Part shown: one piece after another, positions 6,818 to 16,125 of the stretch
Numbering within the stretch: position 1 is the first letter of the stretch
How the letters are laid out: each line of letters opens with the position of its first letter
Origin: Sphingomonadaceae bacterium
GTDB taxonomy: Bacteria > Pseudomonadota > Alphaproteobacteria > Sphingomonadales > Sphingomonadaceae
NCBI GenBank assembly: GCA_947476425.1
Contig: CANJQJ010000003.1
Span: 1 to 64,000, forward strand
DNA: 64,000 bases
Direction: 5' to 3'
The notes under the pieces: generated by a model
The model's database searches: none
Seen by the model: only the letters and a program-made list of their open reading frames with translations
What the model was told of the DNA's origin: nothing
Program-made: the position numbers and the translations under genes

Positions 6818-8965
6818 ATGGCGATCGAGGAAAAGCGGACCTTTTGCCGAATCTGCAGCGGCAATTGCGGTGTGCGAATTACCGTCGAAGACGGACGCAT
6901 GCTGGACATTCGCGGCGATCAAGACGATCCGATGACGCTCGGCTATGCCTGCGTCAAAGGCCTTCAGGGCATCGCAGCGCATTATGCACCCGATCGCATT
7001 TTGGAACCGCTCAAGCGACAGCCCGACGGAAGCTTTGCCCCTATTCCCATCGAACAGGCGCTTGACGAAATCGCCGACAAAGTCCGCGCGTTGATTGCGC
7101 GCGACGGCCCCGAATCGATCGGTGGCTATCGCGGCGGCGGCGCCTTCCTCAACAACACCGCGACAAACATCTGCCGAGACTGGCTGGATGCGATTGGTTC
7201 GCACAAATTCTTTTCGACAATCACCATCGATCAATCGGCAAAGCTAGTATCCCTCGGGCGGATCGGCATCTGGCAAGGTGGCCGCCAACCACTCGCGCAG
7301 AGCGATGTCGTGCTGATGGTCGGTTCGAATCCGCTCGTCTCAGTGCAGGGCAACGTCTTCGATGTCCGCAATCCGACTAAGCGCATGAAGGAGCAGCGCG
7401 CACGCGGCCTCAAATTGATCGTCATCGATCCGCGTCGCACCGAGACTGCCAACTACGCCGACGTGTTCCTGCAGCCCTATCCGGGCGAGGATCCGACCCT
7501 GCTTGCGGGTCTGCTTCGCATCATCCTGACCGAGGGTTGGGAGGATACCGATTTCTGCGAGCGCTGGGTTGCCGATCTTGATGAACTTCGCGCAACGGTT
7601 GCACCATTCACACCGGAATATGTTGCGCAACGTGCCGGCGTCGATGCAGTCGACCTCCGCCGCGCGGCATCCCTGTTTGCCCACGAATCCCAGCGAGGAT
7701 TTGCGGTCAGCGGCACCGGTCCGAACATGTCGCCTCGTTCCAATCTCGCCGAACATCTGCTGGAATGTCTCAACGTCGTTTGCGGACGCTATCAGCGCGA
7801 GGGCGAGAAGATCGAAAATCCCGGCGTCTTGCAGCGTCGCGAAGTTCGGAAGGCACAGGTGGTCCCGGCACCGCGGTGGTGGGAGACCGCCTATCAGAGC
7901 CGAATCGGAGGCTATCGGAACCTCCTCGGTGACATGCCGACGGGAATAATGGCCGAGGAGATCCTCGAAAAGGGCCCGGGTCAGATTAAGGCATTCATCT
8001 GCCACGGCTCCAACCTGGTCAACAGCGTGCCAGACCAATATAAGGTTACCGAGGCCCTACGATCGCTCGAACTGCTCGTCAGCATCGAGCCCTACATGAA
8101 CGAAACCGCCAAGCTCTCGCATTACATCATCCCGACCCCGCTATTGTACGAGCGTCCGGATCTTACCGGTTTCTACGCGGAAACCATGCTGTGCCCCGTA
8201 CCCTTCGCGCGTTACACCGATGCGATTGTCCCGCCGCCGCCCGGCTCCGCTGTCGTAGAGGACTGGCGGATATTCTGGGGGTTGGCGAAACGGCTTGGCG
8301 TATCCCTGACCTACGAGGGTGTCCCGATGGACATGGACTCTGAGCCAACCACCGATGACATGCTTGCCATCATTGCACGGCATTGCCCTGAGCCCTGGGA
8401 AACGCTGAAATCCTACGAGATCGGCAAGGTTTTCGACGAATATCCGCAGTTCGTGGAGCCGGCGGACGCTGATGCCAGCGGGCAATTCACGACGATGCCC
8501 TCCGACGTCGCCGCCGAGGTCAAACAGGTTGCTTCGGAGCCTGCCGCTCACGGTCCAACCGTCAGCAATGGCCAGATATTCGCCTATCGCCTTTCGGTTC
8601 GGCGGATTCGCGAAATCTTCAATTCCACCGGTCGAAACCTTCCCGCGCTCCGCAAGCGAATGCCCTACAATCTGGCCTATATGCACCCCGAGGACCTCGC
8701 CGAGCTCGGTGTGATCGACGGGGAAAAAATATCGATTACGTCCGACCGCGCGACGATTCCCGCTGTTGTTTCAACCGATCCCACGATCCGGCGCGGCGTC
8801 GTCTCGATGACTCACGGCTTTGGCAGCCTTCCCGACGATACAGTCTACGAGCGTGACGGTTCGAACACCGGTATGCTCATCAGCACCGACCGCGATCTGG
8901 AACCGATAAACGCCATGCCGCGCATGAGCGCGATCCCAATCAATATCAGCCGGACCAACCTGTAG
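6818..8965 (+). CDS. Single-subunit molybdopterin (bis-MGD) oxidoreductase
   Basis: A 715-residue member of the DMSO-reductase superfamily. The N-terminal [4Fe-4S] site is Cys 10, 13, 17 and 45 (CxxCxxxC-x27-C), followed by the KGLQG loop. Pterin-binding blocks include VGSNPLVSVQGN and VIDPRRTETANYADV. A C-terminal molybdopterin-dinucleotide domain follows (MPYNLAYMHPEDLAELGV, MTHGFGS). No Tat signal, so it is cytoplasmic. At the position where relatives carry the Mo-binding Ser, Cys or Sec there is TIDQ, making Asp 138 the candidate ligand. ATG 6818 is preferred, with GGGAGAG before it. It leads a plus-strand run with FMN reductase, hydrolase and PLP enzyme. The reaction is unknown; hydroxylation, dehydroxylation and hydration are all possible. 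Confidence 0.85.
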   Translation: MAIEEKRTFCRICSGNCGVRITVEDGRMLDIRGDQDDPMTLGYACVKGLQGIAAHYAPDRILEPLKRQPDGSFAPIPIEQALDEIADKVRALIARDGPESIGGYRGGGAFLNNTATNICRDWLDAIGSHKFFSTITIDQSAKLVSLGRIGIWQGGRQPLAQSDVVLMVGSNPLVSVQGNVFDVRNPTKRMKEQRARGLKLIVIDPRRTETANYADVFLQPYPGEDPTLLAGLLRIILTEGWEDTDFCERWVADLDELRATVAPFTPEYVAQRAGVDAVDLRRAASLFAHESQRGFAVSGTGPNMSPRSNLAEHLLECLNVVCGRYQREGEKIENPGVLQRREVRKAQVVPAPRWWETAYQSRIGGYRNLLGDMPTGIMAEEILEKGPGQIKAFICHGSNLVNSVPDQYKVTEALRSLELLVSIEPYMNETAKLSHYIIPTPLLYERPDLTGFYAETMLCPVPFARYTDAIVPPPPGSAVVEDWRIFWGLAKRLGVSLTYEGVPMDMDSEPTTDDMLAIIARHCPEPWETLKSYEIGKVFDEYPQFVEPADADASGQFTTMPSDVAAEVKQVASEPAAHGPTVSNGQIFAYRLSVRRIREIFNSTGRNLPALRKRMPYNLAYMHPEDLAELGVIDGEKISITSDRATIPAVVSTDPTIRRGVVSMTHGFGSLPDDTVYERDGSNTGMLISTDRDLEPINAMPRMSAIPINISRTNL

Positions 8966-9048
8966 AAGGTACCCTGAGCGAACCAGAGCCCTGGCTTGTA
9001 CGCTTTCGACATATCAAATATCGAGAGACACTGGGGATCAGAGAGCAA

Positions 9049-9642
9049 ATGGCCAATACTCCCGACGCTGCCGGCACTATTCGAATCCTGGGGTTTGCCG
9101 GCAGCCTGCGGAAGGAGAGCTATAATCGCTCGCTCCTTGCAGCAGCACGCGCGCTCGCTCCGGCGGGTATGAATATCGAGATCTTCGATCTAGCTGAGGT
9201 GCCGCTCTACAATGGCGATGTGGAGGCGGCCGAAGATCCCGCTGGCGTAAAGCGCTTCAAGGAGGCGATCCGCGCTGCCGATGGCGTGCTGATGGTGACC
9301 CCAGAATATAATCATGGCGTGCCAGGAGTCATGAAAAATGCGATCGACTGGGCGTCGCGGCCACCCCAGACGGCAGCCCTGAGCGGCAAGCCCGTCGCGA
9401 TCATGGGCGCTTCGCCCGGCCTGACCGGCACTGCGCGCGGCCAAAGCCAGCTTCGCCAGGCATTCGAATTCACCAACAGCTATGCGATGCCGCAACCTGA
9501 ATTCCTGCTATCGAAGGCGAGCGAGAAATTCGATAGTGACGGCCAGCTCACCGATGAGGCCACGCGGCAGTTCCTCGAGAAGTTCCTGATCGCGTTCGCA
9601 GCTTGGGTACAGCGCTTCGATCGCCCGGAAGAGAAGGGCTAA
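9049..9642 (+). CDS. NADPH-dependent FMN reductase family protein (ChrR/azoreductase-like)
   Basis: A 197-residue flavodoxin-like protein. The FMN phosphate loop is GSLRKESYNRSLL (about 17-29), and the family signature TPEYNHGVPGVMKNAIDW lies at about 85-102, followed by GASPGLTGTARGQ. This family (ChrR, YieF, ArsH relatives) passes electrons from NAD(P)H to FMN, quinones or other acceptors. It sits directly downstream of the first molybdopterin oxidoreductase and could supply electrons or detoxify a quinone product. It is cytosolic, probably a tetramer as in relatives. Confidence 0.85.
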   Translation: MANTPDAAGTIRILGFAGSLRKESYNRSLLAAARALAPAGMNIEIFDLAEVPLYNGDVEAAEDPAGVKRFKEAIRAADGVLMVTPEYNHGVPGVMKNAIDWASRPPQTAALSGKPVAIMGASPGLTGTARGQSQLRQAFEFTNSYAMPQPEFLLSKASEKFDSDGQLTDEATRQFLEKFLIAFAAWVQRFDRPEEKG

Positions 9643-9650
9643 CCCACCGG

Positions 9651-10616
9651 ATGGTGCAGGCGAGCGAAGGGCCCAGGCGACGCGGGGCGAGGATCGCCAT
9701 TGGTGCGGCCATCATCGCGGGCTGTACTGCTGCAATCGCCTTCAATCTTGCACGTACTCGCCGTGCGGAGATCAATGCCCCGCCTCTCGGCCGGTTCGTA
9801 AACGTCGATGGAGCAAGGCTCCATTACGTCGATCGTGGGGTAGGCCGACCGATCGTCCTGCTGCATGGCAACGGAGCCTCCATCGAGGATTTCGAAACCA
9901 GCGGCGTGATGGCGCTTGGCGCCGATCGCTATCGCATGATTGCCTTCGATCGCCCGGGCTTCGGCTATTCCGATCGACCCCGATCAAGAGTCTGGACGCC
10001 GGGCGCCCAGGCGGACCTGATCCACGGCGCCTTCGAGGAACTGGGTATCGAACGTCCAATTATCGTCGGACACAGCTTCGGTGCATTGGTGGCTCTTGCG
10101 CTGGCGATCCGGCATCCCGAAAAGATCGGAGGCCTTGTACTGGTCTCGGGCTATTATTTCCCCACCCCTCGGCCGGATGTGCTGGTAGCTATTCCAACGG
10201 CGATTCCACTGATCGGCGACATGATGGCGAACAGCCTGTCACCGCTCCTCGCGCGCGCACTTACGCCAGCGATCCGGACTGCAATCTTCTCTCCCCTCCC
10301 CGCACCTGGCAGGACGTCCAGATGGCCCGTCGAAATGGCGCTGCGCCCATCCCAGATCCGCGCTAGCGCTGTTGACGGTGCATTGATGATCCCGGCGGCA
10401 CACATTCTCCGGCGCCATTATGCGAAACTCGAACTGCCAGTGGAGATCGTCGCCGGTGATGGCGACCTGGTCGTAAATACACGTAGTCATGCGAAAAGAC
10501 TTCATGGGGTCATTCCCGGCAGCTCCTGTGAAATCATCGCGGGCCAGGGCCATATGCCGCATCACGATCGCCCGCAGCACATCGTCGCAGCCATTGATCG
10601 CATCGCCAGTCGCTGA
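9651..10616 (+). CDS. Membrane-anchored alpha/beta hydrolase
   Basis: A 321-residue protein with an N-terminal uncleaved anchor (about 14-33) and an alpha/beta-hydrolase domain. The domain shows the oxyanion strand VLLHGNGAS, the nucleophile elbow GHSFG with Ser 142, and the final GQGHMPHHD carrying the catalytic His. AGDGDLVV probably carries the acidic residue. The substrate class (ester, epoxide or C-C bond) cannot be told. The start ATG is 9 bases after the FMN-reductase stop, indicating translational coupling. An in-frame ATG at 9603 overlaps the previous gene and was not chosen. Confidence 0.75.
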   Translation: MVQASEGPRRRGARIAIGAAIIAGCTAAIAFNLARTRRAEINAPPLGRFVNVDGARLHYVDRGVGRPIVLLHGNGASIEDFETSGVMALGADRYRMIAFDRPGFGYSDRPRSRVWTPGAQADLIHGAFEELGIERPIIVGHSFGALVALALAIRHPEKIGGLVLVSGYYFPTPRPDVLVAIPTAIPLIGDMMANSLSPLLARALTPAIRTAIFSPLPAPGRTSRWPVEMALRPSQIRASAVDGALMIPAAHILRRHYAKLELPVEIVAGDGDLVVNTRSHAKRLHGVIPGSSCEIIAGQGHMPHHDRPQHIVAAIDRIASR

Positions 10617-10687
10617 AAGATGGCGATGCCACGCTCTGGCTGTTGCCAAAGTCAGCGACGTGCGTTGTCTTCGCAAGGAGCATGGCA

Positions 10688-12007
10688 ATGACAACCGATG
10701 CCGATAGACCCGACGATCCGATCGACAGGAATACGTCGCGTCGACGCCCCAAGGCGGAAATGCTCCAAATTGGCGAACGAAAACTCAGGCCGGCCACGCT
10801 CATGATGGGCCATGGCTATGATGCGGCCCTTTCGGAGGGGGCGCTCAAGCCGCCGATCTTCCTGACATCCACATTTATGTTCGAGAGCGCCGCAGCCGGA
10901 AAACGGCACTTCGAGGGTATCACCGGCAAGCGCCCAGGTGGTGCGGAGGGGCTGGTCTATTCCCGCTTCAACGGGCCAGACCAGGAAATCCTCGAAGATC
11001 GACTGGGCATATGGGAAGAAGCCGAGGACGCGCTCGTTTTTTCATCCGGCATGTCTGCAATCACCACCGTGATGCTCGCCCATGTACGCCCCGGGGATAC
11101 CATCGTTCATTCCTCGCCGCTCTATGCCGCGACCGAAGGATTGATCAGCCGATTGCTGGCGAATTTCGGCATTAAATGGCTCGATTTCCCCGCCGGGGCG
11201 ACACGAGACGAAATCGATGCAGTCCTTCACCGCGCCAGCCATGGCCGGGTGCCGTTGATTTTTCTCGAGAGCCCCGCAAACCCGACCAATGCCCTCGTCG
11301 ATATCGAAGCAGTGCGCGCCAGTCGCGATGCCATCTTCGCCGAGGAGGACCGTCCGCTGATCGCGATCGACAACACCTTCCTCGGGCCTCTCTGGCAATG
11401 CCCGCTTCATCACGGCGCCGATCTCGTCGTCTACAGCCTGACGAAATATGTCGGTGGCCACTCCGATCTCGTCGCCGGCGGAGCGATGGGATCGAAATCG
11501 GCGATCGCCCCGATCCGCGCAATTCGCAATACGATTGGCACCATCGTGGATCCGCACACCGCGTGGATGCTCCTTCGCAGCCTGGAGACCCTGGAGTTGA
11601 GAATGAGCAGGGCCGGAGAAAATGCAGCGAAGGTCTGCACGTGGCTTCGAGATCAACCGAAGGTCGACCGCGTCGGCTATCTCGGTTTCCTGGAAGAAGG
11701 CAGTCGGCAAGCTGACATTTATCGTCGACACTGCACTGGGGCAGGATCCACCTTCTCGCTCTACCTGAAGGGCGGCGAGAAGGAAGCCTTCGCCTTCCTG
11801 GACGCGTTGAAGCTTGCCAAGCTCGCAGTCAGCCTTGGCGGCACCGAAACCCTGGCCAGCCACCCAGCCGCGATGACTCACCTTTCCGTTCCGCCGGAAC
11901 GCAAGGCCGCACTTGATATCGGCGACAATCTCGTCCGCATCTCCATTGGCGTAGAAGATGCGGACGACCTGATTGCGGATTTCGAGCAGGCATTGCGAGC
12001 AGTTTAA
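10688..12007 (+). CDS. PLP-dependent Cys/Met metabolism enzyme (cystathionine gamma-synthase/lyase family)
   Basis: A 439-residue fold-type I enzyme. Markers: YSRFNGPDQEILEDRLG, SSGMSAITTVML (phosphate-binding loop), the conserved ESPANPT segment, DNTFLGPLWQ, and SLTKYVGGHSDLVAGG with the PLP lysine at about 253, then a C-terminal ISIGVEDADDLIADFEQAL. The family includes cystathionine gamma-synthase, methionine gamma-lyase and O-acetylhomoserine sulfhydrylase; the extended N-terminus and spacing fit the generic cystathionine gamma-synthase family protein. ATG 10688 has AAGGAG at a 7-base spacing; ATG 10682 is too close. It is last in the plus-strand operon. A link to sulfur chemistry of the catabolic block is speculative. 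Confidence 0.8.
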   Translation: MTTDADRPDDPIDRNTSRRRPKAEMLQIGERKLRPATLMMGHGYDAALSEGALKPPIFLTSTFMFESAAAGKRHFEGITGKRPGGAEGLVYSRFNGPDQEILEDRLGIWEEAEDALVFSSGMSAITTVMLAHVRPGDTIVHSSPLYAATEGLISRLLANFGIKWLDFPAGATRDEIDAVLHRASHGRVPLIFLESPANPTNALVDIEAVRASRDAIFAEEDRPLIAIDNTFLGPLWQCPLHHGADLVVYSLTKYVGGHSDLVAGGAMGSKSAIAPIRAIRNTIGTIVDPHTAWMLLRSLETLELRMSRAGENAAKVCTWLRDQPKVDRVGYLGFLEEGSRQADIYRRHCTGAGSTFSLYLKGGEKEAFAFLDALKLAKLAVSLGGTETLASHPAAMTHLSVPPERKAALDIGDNLVRISIGVEDADDLIADFEQALRAV

Positions 12008-12026
12008 AACTGCGGCGAAGCGCCAG

Positions 12027-12827
12027 TTACTTCTTCTGGCGTGCCATCCAGTCGAGGTGATCAGCCGTCTGCGGCAGATGGGCCAATAGCCCTCCGTCGC
12101 AACTGATCACCTGCCCATTGATGAAGCGCGCCTCATCGGATGCCAGGTAAACGCACAGCGCTGCGATGTCGGTGGGATCGCCGAGTTCCGGCGAGGGCGT
12201 GTGCCGATGGACGAGATCAACGAGTTCGCCTGCAACCTCGCGCACATAGGGCGTTACGATCAGGCCCGGTGCGATCGAGTTTGTGCGCACGCCCTGACGT
12301 CCATGCTGCGTCGCCATCGCGTAGGTGAGCATGTTTATCGCGGCCTTGGAGACACCGTAAGAGATATGCGCGGTATCGCTGCGCAGACCGCTATCGGAGC
12401 TCATGTTGATGACCGAGCCGCTTCCGGCGGCGATCATGTGGGGCACGACATATTTGGCGGCGGCGAAATAACCGCGCAGATTGACCGCCATCGTCTTGTC
12501 CCAGGTTTCGAAAGGCGTGTCGATCACGGTGAGATCGTCCGGCATGTTATCGGACAACCAGGCATGATTATTATGCAGGATGTCGATACGCCCGAAATGC
12601 GAAGCTGCTTCATCGACCACCGCCTTGATCGACTTTTCGTCGCCGGCATCGAGGAATAGCGCCAGCGCCGCATCCCCGAGATCGTTCGCGACGTCTTGCG
12701 CGCGCTTCAGGGATATATCGGAAACGACCACCTTTGCGCCCTCGGCGACGAACCGGCGCGCCGTCGCTCCGCCAAGTCCACCGCCGCCGCCGGTAATGAT
12801 CGCTACCTTGCCTGCCAGTCTCTGCAT
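12027..12827 (-). CDS. SDR family NAD(P)-dependent oxidoreductase
   Basis: A 266-residue classical short-chain dehydrogenase. The cofactor loop is TGGGGGLG at 12-19, and the acidic VVSDIS after strand 2 suggests NAD preference. HNNHA replaces the usual NNAG. Catalytic Ser 144, Tyr 157 and Lys 161 (YGVSK) are present. The C-terminal FINGQVISCDGG is typical. It lies 25 bases after the second molybdopterin oxidoreductase on the same strand, so the two are probably co-transcribed. It probably oxidises a ring alcohol to a ketone or the reverse. It closely resembles the SDR at 62926-63723. Confidence 0.85.
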   Translation of the reverse strand: MQRLAGKVAIITGGGGGLGGATARRFVAEGAKVVVSDISLKRAQDVANDLGDAALALFLDAGDEKSIKAVVDEAASHFGRIDILHNNHAWLSDNMPDDLTVIDTPFETWDKTMAVNLRGYFAAAKYVVPHMIAAGSGSVINMSSDSGLRSDTAHISYGVSKAAINMLTYAMATQHGRQGVRTNSIAPGLIVTPYVREVAGELVDLVHRHTPSPELGDPTDIAALCVYLASDEARFINGQVISCDGGLLAHLPQTADHLDWMARQKK

Positions 12828-12852
12828 CTTCTCTCCAATCAATCGATAGTGT

Positions 12853-15102
12853 TCAGACTTGGGATTCCAGCGCCGCCTCGCGCGCCGGCGCGCCGGGAAG
12901 ATCATGCTTTCGCAGTGTCACGGGCACACCGTTGACGACAGCATTCCCTGAAGGGACATCCAGCAGTTCCGCCGGATTGAGGCGATTGGCATTCACGCCC
13001 GGCTTCTTCTCCGCGATGGACAAACGCGATCCCGGACGATCATGGCCCCAGCCATGCGGTATGCTGACGATCCCGCGCTTGATGTGCGGGGTGATCTCGG
13101 CAGGCACGACGATCATGTTCTCGCCATTCTGCACTTCCACCGAGTCATTCTCGCCGATTCCCAGCCCGGCCGCATCCTCGGGATGAATGAGAAGCGTGCA
13201 CCGTTCGGGGCCCTTGGAGAGCGTGTGGACGTTGTTCATCCACGAGTTCATGGAGCGCAGCGTGCGACGGCTGACAAGATATGTATCGGCGCGCTTCTCA
13301 GTCATCGCCGAACGCAATCGCGGCAAATCGTCGAGCACATATTGGGGCGCAAGTTCGATCTTGCCCGACTTCGTCCGCAGCGGAACGCCCGGCTCGGCCT
13401 TGCCGACCAGCATGCCATGTGGATGTGCCTTGAAATCGTCGAGCGTCAGTCCTTCGCGCTCGCCATAGCGATCGCCGTAGCGGCCACCCCGAATTGCGAG
13501 TTCCAGGATGCGTTCCGCGCCGTGCTTCGGCGCAAGCGGCAATATTTTCGCAGGATCGAGACCAAGGACGGTACACATTGATGCGAAATAATTGTCATCC
13601 ATCGCGTTGGTATCGATCGCCTGGAACGGCTGCCCGCTCAGCAACGCCGCAACAGTCAGAACTGCACGCCATTCCTCCATTCCCTCATGCGGGAAGAGCG
13701 GCGGCGAATAATGACCGCCGGAACTCAAGCACCATGGCCACGCCCAGACATCCCAATGCGCTTGCTCAAGTGGCGATGGGCTGGGCAGGATGACATCCGC
13801 ATGAACCGTGCTCTCGTTCACATAGCTATCGAACGCGATGAAGAAATCGAGCTGCGGAAGTGCCTTCTCAAGCCGATCTGCTCCCGGGGCGCTCAACACC
13901 GGATTGGCACCGATGGTGATAAGCCCGCGAATTTTCCCTTCGCCCGGTGTATCGATTTCTTCAGCGAGCGTACCCGACGGCAGCAGCCCGAGCACTGCCG
14001 GCTTGCCGCTGACGCGACTGTGGTGGGAGATAAGCGGGGCATCGGAAGGGTAAGGCGGAGCAAGGTCGAGATGTGATGCGACCTGCGTGCTGAACATCAT
14101 CCCGCCCGGACTACCCATGTTTCCAGTCAGGATCGCGACGACGTCGGTGAGCCAGGATGCAAGCGTGCCGAAACGCTGCGTGCATGTGCCGATACGGCCA
14201 TAAATCGCGGCCGAGGGCGCATCCGAAATCTCCCGTGCGAGCGTGCGGATGGTTTCGGCGGGAATATCGCAGAACGCCGCGGCCGCCTCCGGCGTAAAAT
14301 CCTTGGAAGCTTCGCGTACCGCATCGACGCCATTCACTTTTCCGTCGAGATCACCGAGCTTTACCCGGCCTTCCTCGAACAGCACATGCACGATCGCCAG
14401 CAGCAGGGCTGCATCAGCACCCGGCACGATCGGCAACCACTCACCCGCGCGCTGCGCCGTTCCGGTCTCGACCGGATCGATCACCACCGCCCGTCCGCCG
14501 CGCTCACGAAGGCTTCGGATGGCACCCATCACGTCCTGGTGCGAAAAAATGCTCCCCTTCGATGCGCTGGGGTTGCCGCCCATCATGACGATGAGATCGG
14601 TGCGATCGATATCGGGAATGGCGATATGCCACATATCCCCATACATCAGCATGCAGGTCAGGTTCTTGGGATGTTGATCGACCGTCGAGGAACCGTAGAT
14701 CTGGCGAATCCCGGCAAGCCCGAAGAAATTTCCCACATAGCGGACGAGATCGAAGCTCTTGGCGATCATGTTGCCGGCATAGGCGGCGATGACACCGTTG
14801 CCATATTGCTCGCGAATTGGCTGGATCAATTCGGCGCAACGGCGAAGCGCCGTTTCCCAATCGACCTCACGCCAGGCGCCGTTCTCCTTGATCAACGGCC
14901 CGCGCAGGCGGTCCGGACTGTGGTGCAATTCGCCAAGGGTCGTGCCCTTCGGACAGATGTGCCCACGGCTGATCACGTTATTGCGATCAGGGCGGATGCT
15001 GATGACCTCGCCATCGCGATGACGCACTTCGATCCCGCACATGCCTTCGCACAAGGGGCAGGTCCGGAGCTGCAGGTGCTCGGTAGCGCCAGTGTCGGAC
15101 AT
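12853..15102 (-). CDS. Single-subunit molybdopterin (bis-MGD) oxidoreductase
   Basis: A 749-residue DMSO-reductase-family protein. The [4Fe-4S] motif is CPLCEGMCGIEV with a fourth Cys in RGHICPKG. Pterin-binding blocks MMGGNPSASKGS and VVIDPVETGTAQRAGEWLPI follow, and the C-terminal domain has IHPEDAAGLGIGENDSV and SIPHGWGHDRPG. No Tat signal. The candidate metal ligand is Asp 142 in TVDQH, matching the first Mo enzyme (6818-8965); the two are distant paralogues. The in-frame pair of ATGs at 15105 and 15102 follows a GGAGG; the second has the better spacing. It is followed by an SDR and is divergent from an SnoaL-like gene. Confidence 0.85.
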   Translation of the reverse strand: MSDTGATEHLQLRTCPLCEGMCGIEVRHRDGEVISIRPDRNNVISRGHICPKGTTLGELHHSPDRLRGPLIKENGAWREVDWETALRRCAELIQPIREQYGNGVIAAYAGNMIAKSFDLVRYVGNFFGLAGIRQIYGSSTVDQHPKNLTCMLMYGDMWHIAIPDIDRTDLIVMMGGNPSASKGSIFSHQDVMGAIRSLRERGGRAVVIDPVETGTAQRAGEWLPIVPGADAALLLAIVHVLFEEGRVKLGDLDGKVNGVDAVREASKDFTPEAAAAFCDIPAETIRTLAREISDAPSAAIYGRIGTCTQRFGTLASWLTDVVAILTGNMGSPGGMMFSTQVASHLDLAPPYPSDAPLISHHSRVSGKPAVLGLLPSGTLAEEIDTPGEGKIRGLITIGANPVLSAPGADRLEKALPQLDFFIAFDSYVNESTVHADVILPSPSPLEQAHWDVWAWPWCLSSGGHYSPPLFPHEGMEEWRAVLTVAALLSGQPFQAIDTNAMDDNYFASMCTVLGLDPAKILPLAPKHGAERILELAIRGGRYGDRYGEREGLTLDDFKAHPHGMLVGKAEPGVPLRTKSGKIELAPQYVLDDLPRLRSAMTEKRADTYLVSRRTLRSMNSWMNNVHTLSKGPERCTLLIHPEDAAGLGIGENDSVEVQNGENMIVVPAEITPHIKRGIVSIPHGWGHDRPGSRLSIAEKKPGVNANRLNPAELLDVPSGNAVVNGVPVTLRKHDLPGAPAREAALESQV

Positions 15103-15195
15103 CATTTCCTCCAAACCTTCCCGATGACAGGATCTGTGACGTTAGCCCCACGCGCTACGATAGGTAGAACAATGGTTCGAAACGGAGAGCAGCCG

Positions 15196-15576
15196 ATGAT
15201 CGATCTCAACGCAAACAAGGCGGTGGCCAGCGCGTTTCTCGATGCCATTACGGCAGGCGACATATCGACCTGCGCCGCGCTACTCGCTCCGGACGCCACG
15301 TGGTGGGTGCAGGGCTGGGGCGAGATGCCCGGATCCGCATTCCTGCCGTCGCTCGAACAAACCATCACACGCTCAGCTTCGCGATCGATAACGATCGACA
15401 CAATCACCGCGGAGGACAATCGCGTCGCGGTGCAAGCCCATGGCGCGTTCGTCTTCCCTGAAGGTGTGTATGCCAACAGCTACCATTATCTTTTCATAAT
15501 CTCCGGCGGGCGGATCACGGCTGGCTTCGAGTATCTCGATACCATGGTGGCCGCCCGCTTTTTCGCTCCGGCTTGA
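15196..15576 (+). CDS. SnoaL-like (NTF2-fold) protein
   Basis: A 126-residue single-domain protein: NKAVASAFLDAITAGDISTCAALLAPDATWW, then a central strand pair and FPEGVYANSYHYLFIISGGRITAGFEYLDTM. The pattern matches SnoaL-like cyclase/isomerase/dehydratase proteins, closest to the ketosteroid-isomerase-like subgroup. ATG 15196 is chosen (GGAG eight bases upstream); ATG 15172 is an alternative. It is divergently transcribed from the Mo oxidoreductase, and only 93 bases separate the starts, so they may share regulation. Confidence 0.75.
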   Translation: MIDLNANKAVASAFLDAITAGDISTCAALLAPDATWWVQGWGEMPGSAFLPSLEQTITRSASRSITIDTITAEDNRVAVQAHGAFVFPEGVYANSYHYLFIISGGRITAGFEYLDTMVAARFFAPA

Positions 15577-15585
15577 AGTGCCGGC

Positions 15586-16017
15586 TCAATCGTGGATCGT
15601 CAGCGAATCCTCGAGCTGCTCAACCGGAATGCCCATCTGGCGAGCAATATTGCCGCCATCGAGATATTCGCGCCACGCGTAGATCTTGCCGCGCTCATTG
15701 ACTTCGAACACGGCAACCAGCGGAATTGGATACCAGGTGTCACCAGGCTTGGTCCAGTCGACACGCTCGGTGAAAACGAAGCGATCGCTTGATCCGACGC
15801 CCTTCATGTCATGCTTCTGGTCGCCGTAATTGTCGCGAATGGATTCCCACTTGGCCTTGATGGCGGCTTTTCCGCGGATCGGCTCGGTGGTCGGGACGAT
15901 GCTCTGATAATAGCAATCGTCTTCGACGAGCTTGAGTGGATCGTCGAGATTTTCCGGCCAGCTATCCCGGAAATATCCGATAAACTTGAGTGCAACCTCT
16001 TCCTGCATCTTACCCAT
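15586..16017 (-). CDS. SnoaL/limonene-epoxide-hydrolase-like protein
   Basis: A 143-residue NTF2-fold protein: EEVALKFIGYFRDSWPENLDD, VEDDCYYQSIVPTTEPIRGKAAIKAKW, WYPIPLVAVFEVNERGKIYAWREYLDGG. The segments GKAAI and the final WREYLD resemble limonene-1,2-epoxide hydrolases, in which the Asp-Arg-Asp triad opens an epoxide by activating water. Not every triad residue can be assigned by eye. The ATG has a GAGGAGAG site upstream. It is downstream of an AraC regulator in the minus-strand run that starts at the P450 (19051). Confidence 0.7.
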   Translation of the reverse strand: MGKMQEEVALKFIGYFRDSWPENLDDPLKLVEDDCYYQSIVPTTEPIRGKAAIKAKWESIRDNYGDQKHDMKGVGSSDRFVFTERVDWTKPGDTWYPIPLVAVFEVNERGKIYAWREYLDGGNIARQMGIPVEQLEDSLTIHD

Positions 16018-16125
16018 TATGGTCTCTCCTCTCTGCCGATGAATGTCCGTGCCGGGCAGCAGGACACAAGATGATCGTGCATCTCCAAGACGCAAAGGTT
16101 ATCGCGCAAACGCAGAGCCGAAAAC

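Noticed and set aside
14386-15576. A 396-codon plus-strand frame running through the Mo oxidoreductase
   Set aside because: Its first 270 codons are the antisense of a conserved gene (12853-15102). Only the final SnoaL-like part from 15196 has family motifs and a ribosome site.
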